The notes under the pieces: generated by a model | What the model was told of the DNA's origin: nothing | Seen by the model: the letters and a program-made list of their open reading frames with translations, nothing else | The model's database searches: none | Position numbers and translations under genes: made by a program | In this document: piece by piece, positions 8,142 to 17,011 of the stretch | Position numbering within the stretch: position 1 is the first letter of the stretch | How the letters are laid out: every line of letters starts with the position of its first letter | NCBI GenBank assembly: GCA_001464375.1 | Contig: LNEW01000089.1 | Coordinates: 1-33,944, forward strand | Length of the DNA stretch: 33,944 nucleotides | Source: Rhodospirillales bacterium Ga0074136 | Lineage (GTDB): Bacteria; Pseudomonadota; Alphaproteobacteria; Acetobacterales; Acetobacteraceae | Direction of reading: 5' to 3'

Positions 8142-9077
8142 TCATACGCGCCGCGTCTCGATCACGCCGAACAGCCCCTGCGGGCGGACCAGCAGCACCA
8201 GCACCATGATGATGTAGGGGACCACGACTTCCAGTTCCGGTTCGAAATACACCGCGATGGACCGCCCCATGCCCATCATCAACGACGTCAACGCCGCGCC
8301 TTCGATCTGACCGAGCCCGGCCGTCGCGACCACGGCGAAGGACAGCACGATGATCTGCGCGCCGACACCGGGCACCAGTGCGGCGGTGGGCGAGGACAGC
8401 GCGCCGCCGAGGGCCGCCAGCATCGCCCCGAAGGTGAAGGTCAGCAGGAAGATCTTCGCCGCATCGATGCCCATGGCGGTGGCGGCCTCGCGGTCGGTCG
8501 TGACCGCCACGATGACGCGCCCGGTCAGCGTGCTGCGCAGGAACCAGGCGAGCCCCGCCAGCGTGATGACCGCGAAGCCCGGCAGCACGAACAGCTGGTA
8601 GTTCGTGAAGGGGATGAAGTCGGTGCCGAAGGGCACGTCGATGGTGCCGAGCCAGCGCATCGCCGCATCGTGATGGATGGGCTGCACGCCCCAGACCAGC
8701 TTCTGGACATCCTCCAGGATCATGAACAGCGCGAAGGTGACCAGCAGCTGCACCACCTCCTCCCCGGCATAGATGCGGCGAAGGATGAAGCGTTCGATCA
8801 GCGGGCCGAGGATCGCACCGACCAGCGCCGCCGAGAGGATCAGCGTCGGGATCGAGGCCCAGGCCGGCAGGCCGAGGCTGGTCAGGAACAGCCCGATCGA
8901 CGCCGCGCTGTAGGCGCCGATGGCATAGAGGGACCCGTGCGCGACATTGACGATGCGCAGCACCCCGAACACCAGGTTGAGCCCCACCGCCACCAGGAAG
9001 ATCAACCCGGCGGAGGACAGCCCGTCCAGCAAGGCCAGGCCGAGCAGAAGGCCATTATCCTGGAACCACTCGGCCAT
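8142..9077 (-). CDS. livH: Branched-chain amino acid-type ABC transporter permease, LivH
   Basis: This 311-residue integral membrane subunit forms the channel with LivM. Family hallmarks are LDGLSSAGLIFLVAVGLNLV and FGVLRIVNVAHGSLYAIGAY near the N-terminus, then AMGIDAAKIFLLTFTFGAML and the final VLVLLVRPQGLFG motif. It begins 16 bases after the end of the binding-protein gene, so it is in the same operon. Confidence 0.94.
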   Translation of the reverse strand: MAEWFQDNGLLLGLALLDGLSSAGLIFLVAVGLNLVFGVLRIVNVAHGSLYAIGAYSAASIGLFLTSLGLPAWASIPTLILSAALVGAILGPLIERFILRRIYAGEEVVQLLVTFALFMILEDVQKLVWGVQPIHHDAAMRWLGTIDVPFGTDFIPFTNYQLFVLPGFAVITLAGLAWFLRSTLTGRVIVAVTTDREAATAMGIDAAKIFLLTFTFGAMLAALGGALSSPTAALVPGVGAQIIVLSFAVVATAGLGQIEGAALTSLMMGMGRSIAVYFEPELEVVVPYIIMVLVLLVRPQGLFGVIETRRV

Positions 9078-9093
9078 GGCGTGCGGTGGCCCC

Positions 9094-10398
9094 TTACAGG
9101 GCCGTGCCGGCGGACTGGATCATCGCCGGCGTCAGGGTTTTCAGCCAGTCGGTCGACTTCTGGCCGGCTGGCGCCGAGACCTGGGCGGCGCTGTAGCGCA
9201 TCATCTCCTTCGGCACCGCGAAGGGGAAGCGCGGGTCGAACGACGACAGGCCGACGATCTGGTCCTCGAGCCCCTGGCCGTCCTCGCGCAGCGTGATGGT
9301 CGAGGTGGGCGTGGGGAAGGTCAGGCCGCGGAAGGCGGCGGCGAGTTCGGCATCCGACGGCCAGGCGCCGTTCTTGGCGGCGACCGCCTTCTCCAGCGCC
9401 GCCTTCAGCGCCCAGACGGCCTGCGCCATGTGGTGGCAGGGGTAGATCGGGAATTCGTTGAACTTCTGCCGGTAGGCATTGACGAAGCCGTTGAATAGCG
9501 CGGGGTTGGCGGGCGAGGGGTGGTTGTTCCAGTGGTCCCCGCGCGCGCCGATGACATGGCCCTCGGGCATGTTGCGGCCGAGGATCTGCAGCGAGGCCTC
9601 CGCCACCGGCAGCACGAAGGTGGTGCGTTCATGCAGGCGCCGTTCGGTCGCCTGGCGGATGAAGGTGACCAGTTCGCCGCCCCAGGACGACGAGAACACC
9701 ACGTCCGGGCGCAGGGCGAGCAGGCGGGTGATCTCGGTCGAGAAATCGGTCGAGCCGAAGCGGGGGAACATCTCCGCCACCACGCGCGTGCCGGGCTTCA
9801 GCGCGCCGATCGCCGCCTGCCAGATCTCCCAGGAATCGCGGCCCCAGGCGTAGTCCTGGTTGAGCACGGCGACGGTGCGGATGTCGGGCTTCTTGCGCAG
9901 CAGGTACAGCAGCGGCGCCAGCACTTCCGGGGTGGCGTAGCCCTGGGTGCGGAAGGCGTAATCGTAGCGCGCTTCCTCGAAGATGCGCTGGGTGCCGCAA
10001 TCCCACAGCAGCATGACCTTGTTGAGTTCGCGCGACAGCGGCGTGCAGGCCAGGCACGACCCCGACGAGATCGACTGGAAGATCGCGTGCACGCCCTCGG
10101 ACTGCACGAGGCGGCGGATCTCGCCCACCAGGTGGTCGGTGCCGGGGCCTTCGTCGACGAAGATCGGGCGGATCGGCACGCCGGCGATCCCGCCAGCGGC
10201 ATTGATCTGTTCGGCCAGCATCTCGCAGGCGCGGCGCGACGGCACGCCGAACACCGAGGCCGGGCCCGACAGGAAGGTGGTGACGCCGATCTTGAATTCG
10301 GCGGGCTTGGCGACCGGCTGGGCCGACAGCGTGGCCGGCAGCAGGACGGAGCCGAAGCCGGCGGCAAGCGTTTCGCGGCGCGTGAGCGTGGCGGTCAT
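9094..10398 (-). CDS. ABC transporter substrate-binding protein, LivK-like (HAAT family)
   Basis: This 434-residue periplasmic binding protein is the first gene of the liv operon. The N-terminus (TRRETLAAGFGSVLLPATLS) carries a twin-arginine motif and a hydrophobic core, so export by Tat is likely. The mature start KIGVTTFLSGPASVFG is typical of the type I periplasmic-binding fold of the LivK/AmiC group. ISSGSCLACTPLSRELN and AVLNQDYAWGRDS follow in the two lobes. A GGAGG lies nine bases before the ATG. The ligand cannot be named; the divergence from canonical LivK suggests a non-leucine ligand such as an amide or aromatic acid. It is divergent from pdxY. Confidence 0.9.
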   Translation of the reverse strand: MTATLTRRETLAAGFGSVLLPATLSAQPVAKPAEFKIGVTTFLSGPASVFGVPSRRACEMLAEQINAAGGIAGVPIRPIFVDEGPGTDHLVGEIRRLVQSEGVHAIFQSISSGSCLACTPLSRELNKVMLLWDCGTQRIFEEARYDYAFRTQGYATPEVLAPLLYLLRKKPDIRTVAVLNQDYAWGRDSWEIWQAAIGALKPGTRVVAEMFPRFGSTDFSTEITRLLALRPDVVFSSSWGGELVTFIRQATERRLHERTTFVLPVAEASLQILGRNMPEGHVIGARGDHWNNHPSPANPALFNGFVNAYRQKFNEFPIYPCHHMAQAVWALKAALEKAVAAKNGAWPSDAELAAAFRGLTFPTPTSTITLREDGQGLEDQIVGLSSFDPRFPFAVPKEMMRYSAAQVSAPAGQKSTDWLKTLTPAMIQSAGTAL

Positions 10399-10499
10399 CT
10401 GGGGGTTCCTCCCTCGGGGGTGCAGGCTGCGGGTTGGCCCCGCGATTGGCGCGCAGAATGGACGCAGGGCGCGAAGCGGCGCAAGGGCGGCTGGCGGAA

Positions 10500-10528
10500 T
10501 TGACCGCCGGTCGCGCGGTTCCTAGCGT
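10500..10528 (+). promoter_or_regulatory. pdxY: Candidate sigma-70 promoter of pdxY
   Basis: TTGACC (10500-10505) is followed, after a 17-base spacer, by TAGCGT (10523-10528). The -35 box is 5/6 to consensus, the -10 box is weak (3/6) but well spaced. Transcription would begin near 10535, about 24 bases before the pdxY ATG. Only 160 bases separate pdxY from the divergent liv operon. Confidence 0.4.
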
Positions 10529-10558
10529 CCGCGCACTTCTTTACGGCGGTTCCGCGCG

Positions 10559-11407
10559 ATGACGTCCATCCTGTCCATCCAGTCCTGGGTCGCCTACGGG
10601 CATGTCGGCAACGCGAGCGCGATCTTCCCGCTGCAGCGCCTGGGGGCGGAGGTCTGGGGCATCCATACCGTGCAGTTCTCGAACCACACGGGCTATGGCG
10701 CATGGCGCGGGCAGGTGTTCGGGGCGGAGCTGATCGCGGAATGCGTGCAGGGCATCGAGGAGCGCGGCGTGATGGCGCGCTGCGAAGCGGTGCTGTCGGG
10801 CTACATGGGGTCGGCCGGGATCGGTGCCGCCATCCTCGATGCCGCGCGGCGCGTGAAGGCGGCCAACCCCGCCGCGCTGTGGTGCTGCGACCCGGTGATC
10901 GGCGATGTCGGGCGGGGCGTGTTCGTGCGCGAGGGCATTCCCGAATTCCTGCGCGACCAGGCGCTGCCGGCGGCCGACATCATCACGCCGAACCAGTTCG
11001 AACTGGAATGGCTGACCGGGCGGGAGGTGCGCACGCTGGACGACGCCAAGGCGGCGATCACGGCGCTGCAGGCGCAGGGTCCGCGCTGCGTGCTGGTGAC
11101 ATCGTTGCGCCTGGCCGACACGCCCGAGGGCGAGATCGGCATGCTGGCCGGCGAGGGCGGGCGGTTCTGGCGCCTTTCCACGCCGATGCTGCCGCTGTCG
11201 GTGAACGGGGCGGGGGATGCGATCGCGGCGCTGTTCCTGTTCCACCGGCTGCGCGGCGGGGCGGATGGGGCGCTGTCGGCCGCCGCGTCGTCGGTGTTCG
11301 GGGTGTTGCGGCGGACGGCGGCGGCGGGCTCACGCGAGATCCTGACGGTGGCGGCGCAGGAGGAGTTCGTGGCGCCGTCCCAGGTATTCGCGGCGGTAGG
11401 GTGCTAG
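10559..11407 (+). CDS. pdxY: Pyridoxal kinase PdxY
   Basis: This 282-residue ribokinase-superfamily enzyme phosphorylates pyridoxal to pyridoxal 5'-phosphate in the B6 salvage pathway. The start [18 protein letters not shown] contains the PdxY/PdxK substrate-binding Ser and the GxVGN loop; [12 protein letters not shown] follows. [14 protein letters not shown] is the lid-proximal motif. NGAGDA (residues ~216-221) is the catalytic anion-hole motif with Asp220 as the base. [12 protein letters not shown] is the conserved nucleotide-side segment. Length is normal. The gene ends in a CTAG shared with the stop codon of the convergent cupin gene. Confidence 0.95.
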   Translation: MTSILSIQSWVAYGHVGNASAIFPLQRLGAEVWGIHTVQFSNHTGYGAWRGQVFGAELIAECVQGIEERGVMARCEAVLSGYMGSAGIGAAILDAARRVKAANPAALWCCDPVIGDVGRGVFVREGIPEFLRDQALPAADIITPNQFELEWLTGREVRTLDDAKAAITALQAQGPRCVLVTSLRLADTPEGEIGMLAGEGGRFWRLSTPMLPLSVNGAGDAIAALFLFHRLRGGADGALSAAASSVFGVLRRTAAAGSREILTVAAQEEFVAPSQVFAAVGC

Positions 11408-11826
11408 CCGGGCAGCACCGCCACCTTCCGATACTCCGCCTCCTCCACCGGCTCCATCCAGGTCGTGTTGTCCGGCCCGTCGGTCTCGACGAAGGAGATG
11501 TGCGCAAACAGGTGCCCGGCGATCGACCCGTGCCAGTGCACCAAGCCGGGCGGCACCTCGGCGACATCGCCGGCGCGCAGGATCTGGCCCGGCTTGCCGC
11601 GCACCTGCACCATGCCGGTGCCGTGCGTGGCGACCAGCACCTGCCGCGTCTTGTGCGTGTGCCAGTTGGTCCGCGCGCCGGGCGTGAAAGTGACCAGCGT
11701 GGCGCTGGTGCGCGAGGGCGCGGCGGGCGAAGCGAGAGAATCCTGCAGCACCGTTCCGGTGAAGCTGCTCGCCGGTGCGGCCTTGGTCGGGCGCTGCGTC
11801 GCCGGCCTGACTGTCACGTCGTCCAT
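11404..11826 (-). CDS. Cupin-domain protein (quercetin dioxygenase-like)
   Basis: This 140-residue single-domain cupin carries metal-binding motif 1, [16 protein letters not shown], with the HxH pair; the usual Glu is replaced by Gln. Motif 2 is [15 protein letters not shown] with its His. It resembles small cupins near carboxymuconolactone decarboxylase-like genes; the reaction is not predictable. ATG 11826 is supported by AGGAG eight bases upstream; the open frame continues to 12015 without similarity. It converges on pdxY with a four-base overlap of the stop codons. Upstream (11827-12081) is a 255-base divergent region shared with the TAXI gene, where I see no clear promoter. Confidence 0.88.
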   Translation of the reverse strand: MDDVTVRPATQRPTKAAPASSFTGTVLQDSLASPAAPSRTSATLVTFTPGARTNWHTHKTRQVLVATHGTGMVQVRGKPGQILRAGDVAEVPPGLVHWHGSIAGHLFAHISFVETDGPDNTTWMEPVEEAEYRKVAVLPG

Positions 11827-12081
11827 GGCACTGTCTCCTGCTGGGAATGCTGGTCGCCCGGTTCCGCCGCCTTGCCGCTCAGCCACGCCGCATGGCGGTC
11901 GGCTGCGACTGGGTCGCGTCGCCAGGCGCTGTCGACCGCTTCCGTGACGCCGGGGCGCCGCGGGGAGGTTCCGTCGTTGCAGGAGGAGTGTCGTGGCGCC
12001 GGGGGTGCGAGGCAAGCGGGGCGTTGCCGTTGCGCGACAACCGCGCCCATACTCTCGGCAGGCTCACGAACGGAGGCAGGC

Positions 12082-13083
12082 ATGTCCCATTTCATCGGTC
12101 GTCGCGCGCTGGCGCGCGGCACCCTCGGCGCGGTGCTGGCCGTGCCTGCGATCCGCACGGCGGCGGCGCAGACCACGCTCGAATGGGTGGCGGGGTCGCT
12201 GGGCGGCGGCTGGTACACCATGGCGGCGGGACTGTCGTCGTTGATCCGCGAGGAGAACCCGGACATCCAGGTGCGCGTCGTGCCCGGCGGTGGCCTGGCG
12301 AACCCCACGCGCATCAACAACAACCAATCGCAGATGGGCTGGGGCATCGACGCCTTCTCGGCCTCGGCGGTGCAGGGGATCGAACCCTACAGCGCCAAGC
12401 ACGAGCGCATCCGATCCTTGGGCACCGGCTATTCGCCGACCGAGCACCACTTCCTGCGCCACACCGGCGCCGGGCCGGAGGACATGCGCGCGATCCTGAC
12501 GCAGCGCGGGCTCAAGATCGCCGCGCCGCAGCGGTCGTCCACGGACGAGATGACGCTGCAGCGCATCCTGCGCTTCCTCGGCACCTCGCCCGACAAGATC
12601 CGCGCCGAAGGCGGGCGGTATCTCAACGGGTCCTATGCGGACATCGCCGCCGCCTACAATGACGGGCAGGTGGACTACCTGTACGTGGCGCTGGCGCGCC
12701 CGGCGGCGATCATGACCGAGATCGGCCAGGGCCGGCGCGGCGGGCGCATCGTGTCCTTCCCACGCGACGTCATGGACCACCTGACGCAGCAATACGCCTA
12801 TGCGCAGGGCGTGCTGCCTGCCGCGACCTATCCGCCGTTGATGTCCGCCGATGCCCCGGTGACGATGATGGACAGCGTCATCCTGGTGCATGACAGCATC
12901 CCGGCGGAGGTGGTGCAGAAGATCACCGCCACGCTGATCAAGAACAAGGGCACGCGCCTGGCGAACATCCACGCCAGCATGGGCGGCTGGACGCCGGAGA
13001 AGGCGGTGGGATATCGCGGCGTAGCCTTCCACCCGGGGGCGGCGGCGGCCTTCCGGGCGGCGGGCGCGAACCCGCCGGCCTGA
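12082..13083 (+). CDS. TAXI-family TRAP transporter solute-binding protein
   Basis: This 333-residue periplasmic receptor has an N-terminal export signal with paired Arg and a hydrophobic core ending AIRTAAAQTT. The TAXI signature is clear: GGGWYTMAAGLSSLI and VRVVPGGGLANPTRINN at residues ~39-85, then the second lobe with YLNGSYADIAAAYNDGQVDY. The start is fixed by GGAGG at 12072-12076, six bases before the ATG. It binds a small organic acid or amino acid and hands it to the fused permease encoded 16 bases downstream. The ligand is unknown. Confidence 0.92.
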   Translation: MSHFIGRRALARGTLGAVLAVPAIRTAAAQTTLEWVAGSLGGGWYTMAAGLSSLIREENPDIQVRVVPGGGLANPTRINNNQSQMGWGIDAFSASAVQGIEPYSAKHERIRSLGTGYSPTEHHFLRHTGAGPEDMRAILTQRGLKIAAPQRSSTDEMTLQRILRFLGTSPDKIRAEGGRYLNGSYADIAAAYNDGQVDYLYVALARPAAIMTEIGQGRRGGRIVSFPRDVMDHLTQQYAYAQGVLPAATYPPLMSADAPVTMMDSVILVHDSIPAEVVQKITATLIKNKGTRLANIHASMGGWTPEKAVGYRGVAFHPGAAAAFRAAGANPPA

Positions 13084-13099
13084 CGCGGGCACGGGGCGC

Positions 13100-15067
13100 T
13101 TGCGGGACCTGACGGGCGGGCTCAAGGGCACGGTCACGCTGTGGCTCGCCTTCTGGGCGGCGGTGCATCTGTATTTCGCCGGCGGGCCGTTCCTCGAATG
13201 GGCCGCCGGGCTGGTGCATCCGGGCATCGAGCGCGCGATGCCCTTCGAAGGCTTCGGCTTCCCGCCGCCGGTCGAGATGCGCAGCCTGCACCTGCTCGTC
13301 TTCACCTCGCCGCTGTTCCTGCTGTACCCGGCCTTCCCGGGGCGCTCGCCGGCGGGTCGGCCGTCGCTGTTCGACTGGGGCTGGGCGGCTGCGGCCGCGC
13401 TGCCGCATCTGTGGGTGCTGGTGCATGCCGGCGCGGTCTCCGACCGCATGGAGTATGTCGATCCCTTCACCACCACGATGATGGTGCTGGGCGTCACCTG
13501 CCTGGTCACCATGCTGGAAGCGATCCGCCGCGCGGTGGAACCGGGCCTCGCCTGGATGGTGGCGGGCTGCCTGGTCTACATGGCCACCGGTCACTACTGG
13601 CCGGGCGTGCTGAACACGCGGGTGTTCACCGCGCCGGAGATCATCGAATCCGCCTGGCTGGTGCCGACGGCGGGGGGCATCTACGGGCCGCTGACGGGCA
13701 TCGTCTCGACCACCATCGCGGTGTTCATCCTGTTCGGCGCCTTCATGCAGGGCAGCGGGACGGGGCGGCTGTTCAGCAACCTCGGCGCGGCGGTGGCGGG
13801 GCGCTACACGGGCGGGCCGGCGAAGGTGTCGGTCGTGACCTCGGGCCTGTTCGGCACCATGAGCGGCAGCAGCGTGTCCAATGTGATCACCACCGGGGCC
13901 ATGACCATCCCGCTGATGGTGAAGGTGGGCTACCGGCCGGCGGTGGCCGGCGGGATCGAGAGCGCGGCATCGGTCGGCGGCGCGCTGATGCCCCCGGTGA
14001 TGGGCGCGGCCGCCTTCGTGATGGCCGAGATCACCAACATCCCCTACGGGCACATCCTGGTCGCGGCGGCGATCGGCGCGGTGCTGTACTACTACGCGAT
14101 CCTGGCGGCGGTGCATTTCGAGGCCAAGCGCGCCGGCATGGAGCCCATGGCCCTGAAGGACATCCCGGCCTGGCGCGAAGTGCTGGCCGACGCCCACCTG
14201 GTGTTGCCGATCGGCCTGCTGGTCTGGCTGATGAGCGAACGCTGGTCGGGCAACTACGCGGCCTTCTGGTCGACCTGCGCGATGGTCGGCGTGTCGATGC
14301 TGCGCGGGCGCACGCGCATGGGCTGGCGCGCGATCCTGGACAGTTTCGCGAGGGCCGGGCTGACCATGGCGCCGCTGGCGGTGTCGATCGCGGGCGCGGG
14401 CGTGGTGGTCTCGGCGCTGACCGCCACCGGCATGGTCGTGGCCTTCGGCGGGATCATCAAGGAGACGGCGGATGGTTCGCTCGGGCTGCTGCTGGTGCTG
14501 GTGGCGCTGACCGTGCTGGTGCTCGGCCTCGGCATCCCGACGACGCCGTCCTACATCATCGCCGCCGCGATCGGCGTGCCGACCATCCTGGAACTCGGGC
14601 GGCCGCTGGGGATCGACCTGCTCCAGGCGCACATGTTCACCTTCTACTTCGCGGTGATCGCGGATGCGACGCCACCGGTCGCCGCCGCCGCCTTTGCCGC
14701 GGCGGCCATCGCGAAGGCGGGGCCGACCATCACGTCGGTGCACGCGACGCGCTTCGGCATCGCCGGCTTCACGGTCGGCTTCGCCTTCATCTACGACCCC
14801 GGGATCATGCTGCGCGGCGGGCTGGTCGAGATCGTCACCGCGACGACGATCCAGGTGGCGGCGTTGACGCTCATCACCGCGGCCTATGCGGGGTTCCTGA
14901 TGCAGCCGATGGGGATGGTGCTGCGCGTCGTGCTCGGCGCGGCGGGGCTGTTCGCGGCCTTCGGGCACATCGCGCCCGATGGCGTGCGCCTTGCGGTGGG
15001 GGTGGTGGCGCTGGTCGGCACGGTGGTGGCGCAGGGGGTCCTGGTGCGGGTGCGGCGCGCGGCGTGA
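13100..15067 (+). CDS. TRAP transporter permease, DctQ-DctM fusion (4TM/12TM)
   Basis: This 655-residue membrane protein drives sodium- or proton-coupled uptake with the upstream TAXI receptor. The first ~170 residues hold about four to five helices (the DctQ-like part). The rest is the DctM-like domain with the diagnostic FGTMSGSSVSNVITTGAMTI stretch (residues ~251-270), GGALMPPVMGAAAFVMAE, and LGLGIPTTPSYIIAAA near residue 475. The TTG start at 13100 has only a weak GGGGC in front; it is preferred because the next in-frame Met would remove a helix. Translation is probably coupled to the TAXI gene 16 bases upstream. Confidence 0.9.
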   Translation: MRDLTGGLKGTVTLWLAFWAAVHLYFAGGPFLEWAAGLVHPGIERAMPFEGFGFPPPVEMRSLHLLVFTSPLFLLYPAFPGRSPAGRPSLFDWGWAAAAALPHLWVLVHAGAVSDRMEYVDPFTTTMMVLGVTCLVTMLEAIRRAVEPGLAWMVAGCLVYMATGHYWPGVLNTRVFTAPEIIESAWLVPTAGGIYGPLTGIVSTTIAVFILFGAFMQGSGTGRLFSNLGAAVAGRYTGGPAKVSVVTSGLFGTMSGSSVSNVITTGAMTIPLMVKVGYRPAVAGGIESAASVGGALMPPVMGAAAFVMAEITNIPYGHILVAAAIGAVLYYYAILAAVHFEAKRAGMEPMALKDIPAWREVLADAHLVLPIGLLVWLMSERWSGNYAAFWSTCAMVGVSMLRGRTRMGWRAILDSFARAGLTMAPLAVSIAGAGVVVSALTATGMVVAFGGIIKETADGSLGLLLVLVALTVLVLGLGIPTTPSYIIAAAIGVPTILELGRPLGIDLLQAHMFTFYFAVIADATPPVAAAAFAAAAIAKAGPTITSVHATRFGIAGFTVGFAFIYDPGIMLRGGLVEIVTATTIQVAALTLITAAYAGFLMQPMGMVLRVVLGAAGLFAAFGHIAPDGVRLAVGVVALVGTVVAQGVLVRVRRAA

Positions 15068-15091
15068 ACCGCGCGCCGGTCTCCGGTGGCG

Positions 15092-16759
15092 TCAGCCGGA
15101 GGTCTGCATGTCCGCCACGCTCGGCCGCGGCGCATTGACCGACAGCGGGCGCATCTCGCCCGCCGGCGCGTTGTAGGCCAGGCCCAGCAGGTCGGTCATG
15201 CGGAACATCCCGGCTACGCGCCCGAGCGTGGGCGTGAAGAACGGATCGCGCAGGATCGAGATGTTGCTGCCCTCGATGGCGCGGTGGAACACTTCCGCCA
15301 CGATCCGCCCGCCGATGCTGCCCATCTTGCCGCCACGCAGCCCGGCTTCGCGCAGGGTGTAGAACCACAGCGGCGTCGCGGTCACGAGCTCGTCCTTCAG
15401 CGCCTGCGACAGGGCGTTGAACTCGCTGCCGAGAATTTCGGCCGAGGTCAGCGGCTGGATGGCGATGCCGGCATTCTGCATCGCGAGGACCATCTCCTGC
15501 CCGGTCGCGAGGCGCACCATCCGCCCGCGCACCAGGTTGCGGAAGGCCAGGTTCATCTGCGCCGGCGGCACCGCCAGCCCGCTGCCGCGCGCGCCGAAGG
15601 ACCCGAGCGGCAGGGTGCGCAGCGGATCCGTCAGCCGGATGTCGATCGGCCGCGCCATGTTCACGCTGTGCCCGGCTTCGGGTGCCAGCGCGGGCACGCC
15701 CTCGGTCGCGAAGTCATACAGCCGCGTCCAGTCCGCGATCCAGTTCGTCGGCAGCCTTTCGAAGGTGCCGTCGAGCGGGTTGTTGAGGTCCGACCCCGGC
15801 GAGAGGTTGCCGCTGGTGCCGCTGAAGCGGAACAGGTTCTCGAGCGTGCCGAAATCCCCGATCGATCCGCCGGGGCCGAACACCGCGTTCCAGTCATACA
15901 GCTCGCGGATCATCGAATGACCCAGCCGGTAGCCCGCCACCGAGAATTCGATCGGCATGGTGGGGAAGCCCTGCGCGCCGACCTCGAAGAAGCGGCGGCC
16001 CATGCTGAACACGTCGTCGATGATGGCCTGGTCGACGATGCGCGGCAGGAAGTCGAAGCGCAGCATCCATTGGTAGTGCTTCACCACCATTTCCCGCGCG
16101 CGTTCGAACAGGACGGTGGATGGGGTGCCGTCGGCGGCGAGGCGGTCGCAGACCTTGTTGTGGAAGCGCAGGAAGGACAGGTGCGTCTGCGCGACCGCCA
16201 GGTTCTCGTCGTTGCGCGGGTCGGCGATGAGCGCCTGGCGCGCTTCGTCCGGCGGGCCGGACGCCCCCTTGCGCGGCAGGTCGAAGCCGTCGAGGTCGAG
16301 GCTTTCGATCGGCGGCGCGCCGGAGGCCTTGGTCTTGCCGAGCTTCAGGCGCACGCCGTCGGCCTGGTAGAAGGCGGCGCTGCTCGCGACATGCGGCCCC
16401 TCGCCATAGACGCTGTCGAGGTCGAGGGCGGGGCTGCGCGCCTGCACCAGCTGGTCCGGCGGCACCGCCGTGCCGAAGGCGACCTGCGTGCGATCGCGCG
16501 TGAGGTCGTGGTCGACGAACTGCCCGAGGTAGGTGAAGCCCGCCGGGATCGGGCCGTCGGTGTCGGGCGCCTGGCGCGTCATGCCATCGGCCAGGGCTTC
16601 GAGCAGCGCGTCCGAGGGCGCCGGCGAGCCGCTTTCGACGATGCGCGAGAAGCGGAAGGCGCGCTGCTCCTCGGCAGGCGTGGCGGGGCGGTCGACCTCG
16701 CCGCACATGGTGCCCTTGTTGGCGAGGTAGAACAGGTTCCGATTGTGGCGGATGGCCAT
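15092..16759 (-). CDS. Animal-type heme peroxidase (peroxidase-cyclooxygenase superfamily)
   Basis: This 555-residue protein is related to myeloperoxidase, lactoperoxidase and bacterial peroxicins. The distal motif LGQFVDHDLTRD gives Asp83 (heme ester link in animal enzymes) and His84 (distal His). DPRNDEN gives Arg182 and Glu185, with the same spacing as myeloperoxidase Arg239/Glu242. FHNKV follows, and YRLGHSM gives His281 as proximal heme ligand. All key residues are therefore present and the enzyme should be active in oxidising halide or phenolic substrates with peroxide. There is no signal peptide, so it is cytoplasmic or exported by an unconventional route. ATG 16759 is supported by AGGAG six bases upstream. 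It stands alone, convergent with the TRAP permease gene. Confidence 0.92.
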   Translation of the reverse strand: MAIRHNRNLFYLANKGTMCGEVDRPATPAEEQRAFRFSRIVESGSPAPSDALLEALADGMTRQAPDTDGPIPAGFTYLGQFVDHDLTRDRTQVAFGTAVPPDQLVQARSPALDLDSVYGEGPHVASSAAFYQADGVRLKLGKTKASGAPPIESLDLDGFDLPRKGASGPPDEARQALIADPRNDENLAVAQTHLSFLRFHNKVCDRLAADGTPSTVLFERAREMVVKHYQWMLRFDFLPRIVDQAIIDDVFSMGRRFFEVGAQGFPTMPIEFSVAGYRLGHSMIRELYDWNAVFGPGGSIGDFGTLENLFRFSGTSGNLSPGSDLNNPLDGTFERLPTNWIADWTRLYDFATEGVPALAPEAGHSVNMARPIDIRLTDPLRTLPLGSFGARGSGLAVPPAQMNLAFRNLVRGRMVRLATGQEMVLAMQNAGIAIQPLTSAEILGSEFNALSQALKDELVTATPLWFYTLREAGLRGGKMGSIGGRIVAEVFHRAIEGSNISILRDPFFTPTLGRVAGMFRMTDLLGLAYNAPAGEMRPLSVNAPRPSVADMQTSG

Positions 16760-17011
16760 GGCGCTCTCCTGCGGTGCGCGGCCGGAATGGGCGGGCGCGG
16801 GCGGGACGCTAGGCGCGCCGGAGGGGTGCTTGCGGTGATCCGGCGCACAACCCTGGATGCGTGACAAACCCATGATGTTGCACGCAATAGTCGTGGCGCC
16901 CGGTGTGTTTCGCGCCCGCTGGCATGACCACCACGGGTGTCCCGCGGCGGGCGGCTGGGTCTAGGATACGCCCGCGCGGTCTGCCGCTGCGCCAATCCCG
17001 GAAGGAACGCC

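Noticed and set aside
11993..12244. GTG-started 83-codon frame with a GGAGGAG in front, overlapping the TAXI gene
   Set aside because: The peptide is Arg/Trp-rich and out of frame with the TAXI receptor, whose own ATG and GGAGG are convincing.
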